57,500 nt of DNA from Methanobacteriota archaeon. Its GTDB lineage: Archaea > Methanobacteriota > Methanobacteria > Methanobacteriales > Methanobacteriaceae. Below the pieces are notes generated by a model. That model had not been told where the DNA came from. It did no database searches and was given only the letters and a program-made list of their open reading frames with translations. A program made the position numbers and the translations under genes. The DNA is taken from the NCBI GenBank assembly GCA_029556335.1, contig JAKQFA010000028.1, forward strand, positions 1-57,500. The letters run 5' to 3'. This document shows positions 56,697-57,500 of the stretch, one piece after another. Every line of letters starts with the position of its first letter. Position 1 is the first letter of the stretch.

Positions 56697-57500
56697 TTAG
56701 TCCTTGACCTCCAATTCATCTCTAATTAACTGGTTGGTGTGGGAAGGATCTGCCTTTCCACGGGTTAATTTCATTACTTGGCCCACTAAATAGTTTAAGG
56801 CCTTCTTTTGGCCTTTGTAATAGTCGTTAACTGCTTCAGGATTTTCTTTAAGAACTTGTTTAACAGCTCTCTTAACCTCATCCACTTCCACCACCCCCAA
56901 AAGCCCCATTTCCTCGGCAATGGTACTGGGCATCTTGGAGTTTTTAGGTAGTTTCTCCATGATCCTCTGTCCAGCTTTAGTGGTGATCTTCTTATTCAGC
57001 AACATGTTAAACAGTTCCACCAGTTGCGCAGGGGTGATTTCACTTTCCTTGAACTTCAACTTGTTGTAGTACACCACCCTCTTGACCTCATCCCTCATCC
57101 AAAGGGCAGCAAACTTCGGGTCCACTTCCCGGGCTACTTCCTCAAAAGCATTGGCCAAGTCGATTTCTGAAGTTAAAACCCGGGCATGATCCTCAGGGAT
57201 ACTGTATTCCTTCACAAACCGCTCTGTCTTTATATGGGATGGTTCAGGCATGTGCTCCCTCACGTATTCCACATGTTCCTCCTCCGCCAGCATGGGGGGC
57301 AGATCCGGGTCGGGTATGTAACGGTAGTCATCGGCCTCCTCTTTCAATCGCATAGGGACAGTGATCATCTGAGATTCCAGGAAAGCCCTAGTTTCCTGTT
57401 TCACTTCTATACCCCGCTTAATAAGGTTCTTCTGCCTCACCATTTCAAATTTAAGAGCCTTGTAGGCGCCCTTAATGGAGTTTACATTTTTAATTTCAGC
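56697..57500 (-). CDS. gatB: Asp/Glu-tRNA amidotransferase subunit B (5' part outside window)
   Basis: The last 267 codons are in the window; the N-terminal half lies past base 57500. GatB phosphorylates and, with GatA, amidates misacylated Asp-tRNA(Asn). The visible part starts in AEIKNVNSIKGAYKALKFE and contains VPMRLKEEADDYRYIPDPDLPP, the GatB signature, plus the C-terminal YqeY-like domain with KPSTIAEEMGLL and SHTNQLIRDEL. The archaeal GatE subunit is an alternative, but the SMR/PDPDLPP region fits GatB. Confidence 0.9.
   Translation of the reverse strand, partial: AEIKNVNSIKGAYKALKFEMVRQKNLIKRGIEVKQETRAFLESQMITVPMRLKEEADDYRYIPDPDLPPMLAEEEHVEYVREHMPEPSHIKTERFVKEYSIPEDHARVLTSEIDLANAFEEVAREVDPKFAALWMRDEVKRVVYYNKLKFKESEITPAQLVELFNMLLNKKITTKAGQRIMEKLPKNSKMPSTIAEEMGLLGVVEVDEVKRAVKQVLKENPEAVNDYYKGQKKALNYLVGQVMKLTRGKADPSHTNQLIRDELEVKD

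Overview
The window is a 57.5 kb piece of a chromosome from a hydrogenotrophic, formate-using methanogen of the Methanobacteriales, most likely a Methanobacterium-like species. The evidence is a five-gene mcr operon with mcrC (so isoenzyme I, not mrt), methanogenesis marker genes, coenzyme M, methanopterin and F420 biosynthesis genes, an F420-type formate dehydrogenase with an FdhC transporter, archaeal TATA-type promoters, and archaeal informational genes (proteasome beta, aCPSF1, Trm1, Taw2, GatB). No tRNA, rRNA, CRISPR array, insertion sequence or prophage was seen; this looks like stable core chromosome.

Layout. 1-4269 (minus): mcrBDCGA, with mcrA cut by the window start. 4549-7214 (plus): two radical SAM proteins divergent from mcr, Mmp10 (methylates McrA Arg271) and a cobalamin-dependent enzyme that fits the McrA glutamine methyltransferase MgmA. 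7238-12490 (minus) with a divergent regulator at 12638-13228: a NifX/Mrp/ParA-ferredoxin cluster resembling the bacterial orange-protein (ORP) systems, plus a CDF transporter fused to a NifX domain and a zinc-ribbon protein. Two copies of a perfect palindrome sit at matching places in the two divergent promoters. 14589-16048 (minus): mmp17-mmp7, subunits of the MCR activation complex. 16280-18712 (plus): TRAM protein, comB, TraB-family membrane protein, DUF1922. 18849-20053: divergent NcsA-type tRNA thiolase and MTH1187-family protein only 35 bp apart. 20054-20558: no gene, but a candidate structured RNA. 20559-25877: DegT aminotransferase, CPBP protease, Trm1, an unknown exported or anchored protein, a DUF4013 membrane protein. 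26404-28658: Lrp regulator, histone-deacetylase homologue, unknown protein. 28835-31318: mptA, unknown, cofG. 31391-36385 (minus): two large receiver-PAS-histidine kinases, the second behind a perfect inverted repeat. 36806-38065 (minus): Taw2 and a nitroreductase. 38201-45456 (plus): a small repetitive acidic protein, then fdhC, fdhA, fdhB, mvhD, a second fdhB, beta carbonic anhydrase. 45678-52910 (plus): purP, psmB, aCPSF1/fttA, purM, comC, comD, comE. 52928-55232 (minus): aldo/keto reductase-ferredoxin, nitroreductase, flavin reductase. 55311-57500 (minus): hisE, a CBS-ParB/SerK-like protein, a UPF0248 protein, and gatB, which is cut by the window end.

How it fits together. Much of the window serves the last step of methanogenesis: the MCR enzyme, its assembly factor McrD, two of its peptide-modifying enzymes, three components of its ATP-dependent activation complex (McrC, Mmp7, Mmp17), and four coenzyme M biosynthesis genes. 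The formate block supplies electrons as F420H2 and perhaps directly to heterodisulfide reductase through MvhD, and its neighbour purP consumes formate in purine synthesis. The most interesting unexplained system is the DUF134-regulated NifX/ParA-ferredoxin/Mrp cluster, which has the parts expected of a metal-sulfur cluster assembly or carrier pathway and lies between the mcr modification genes and the MCR activation genes.
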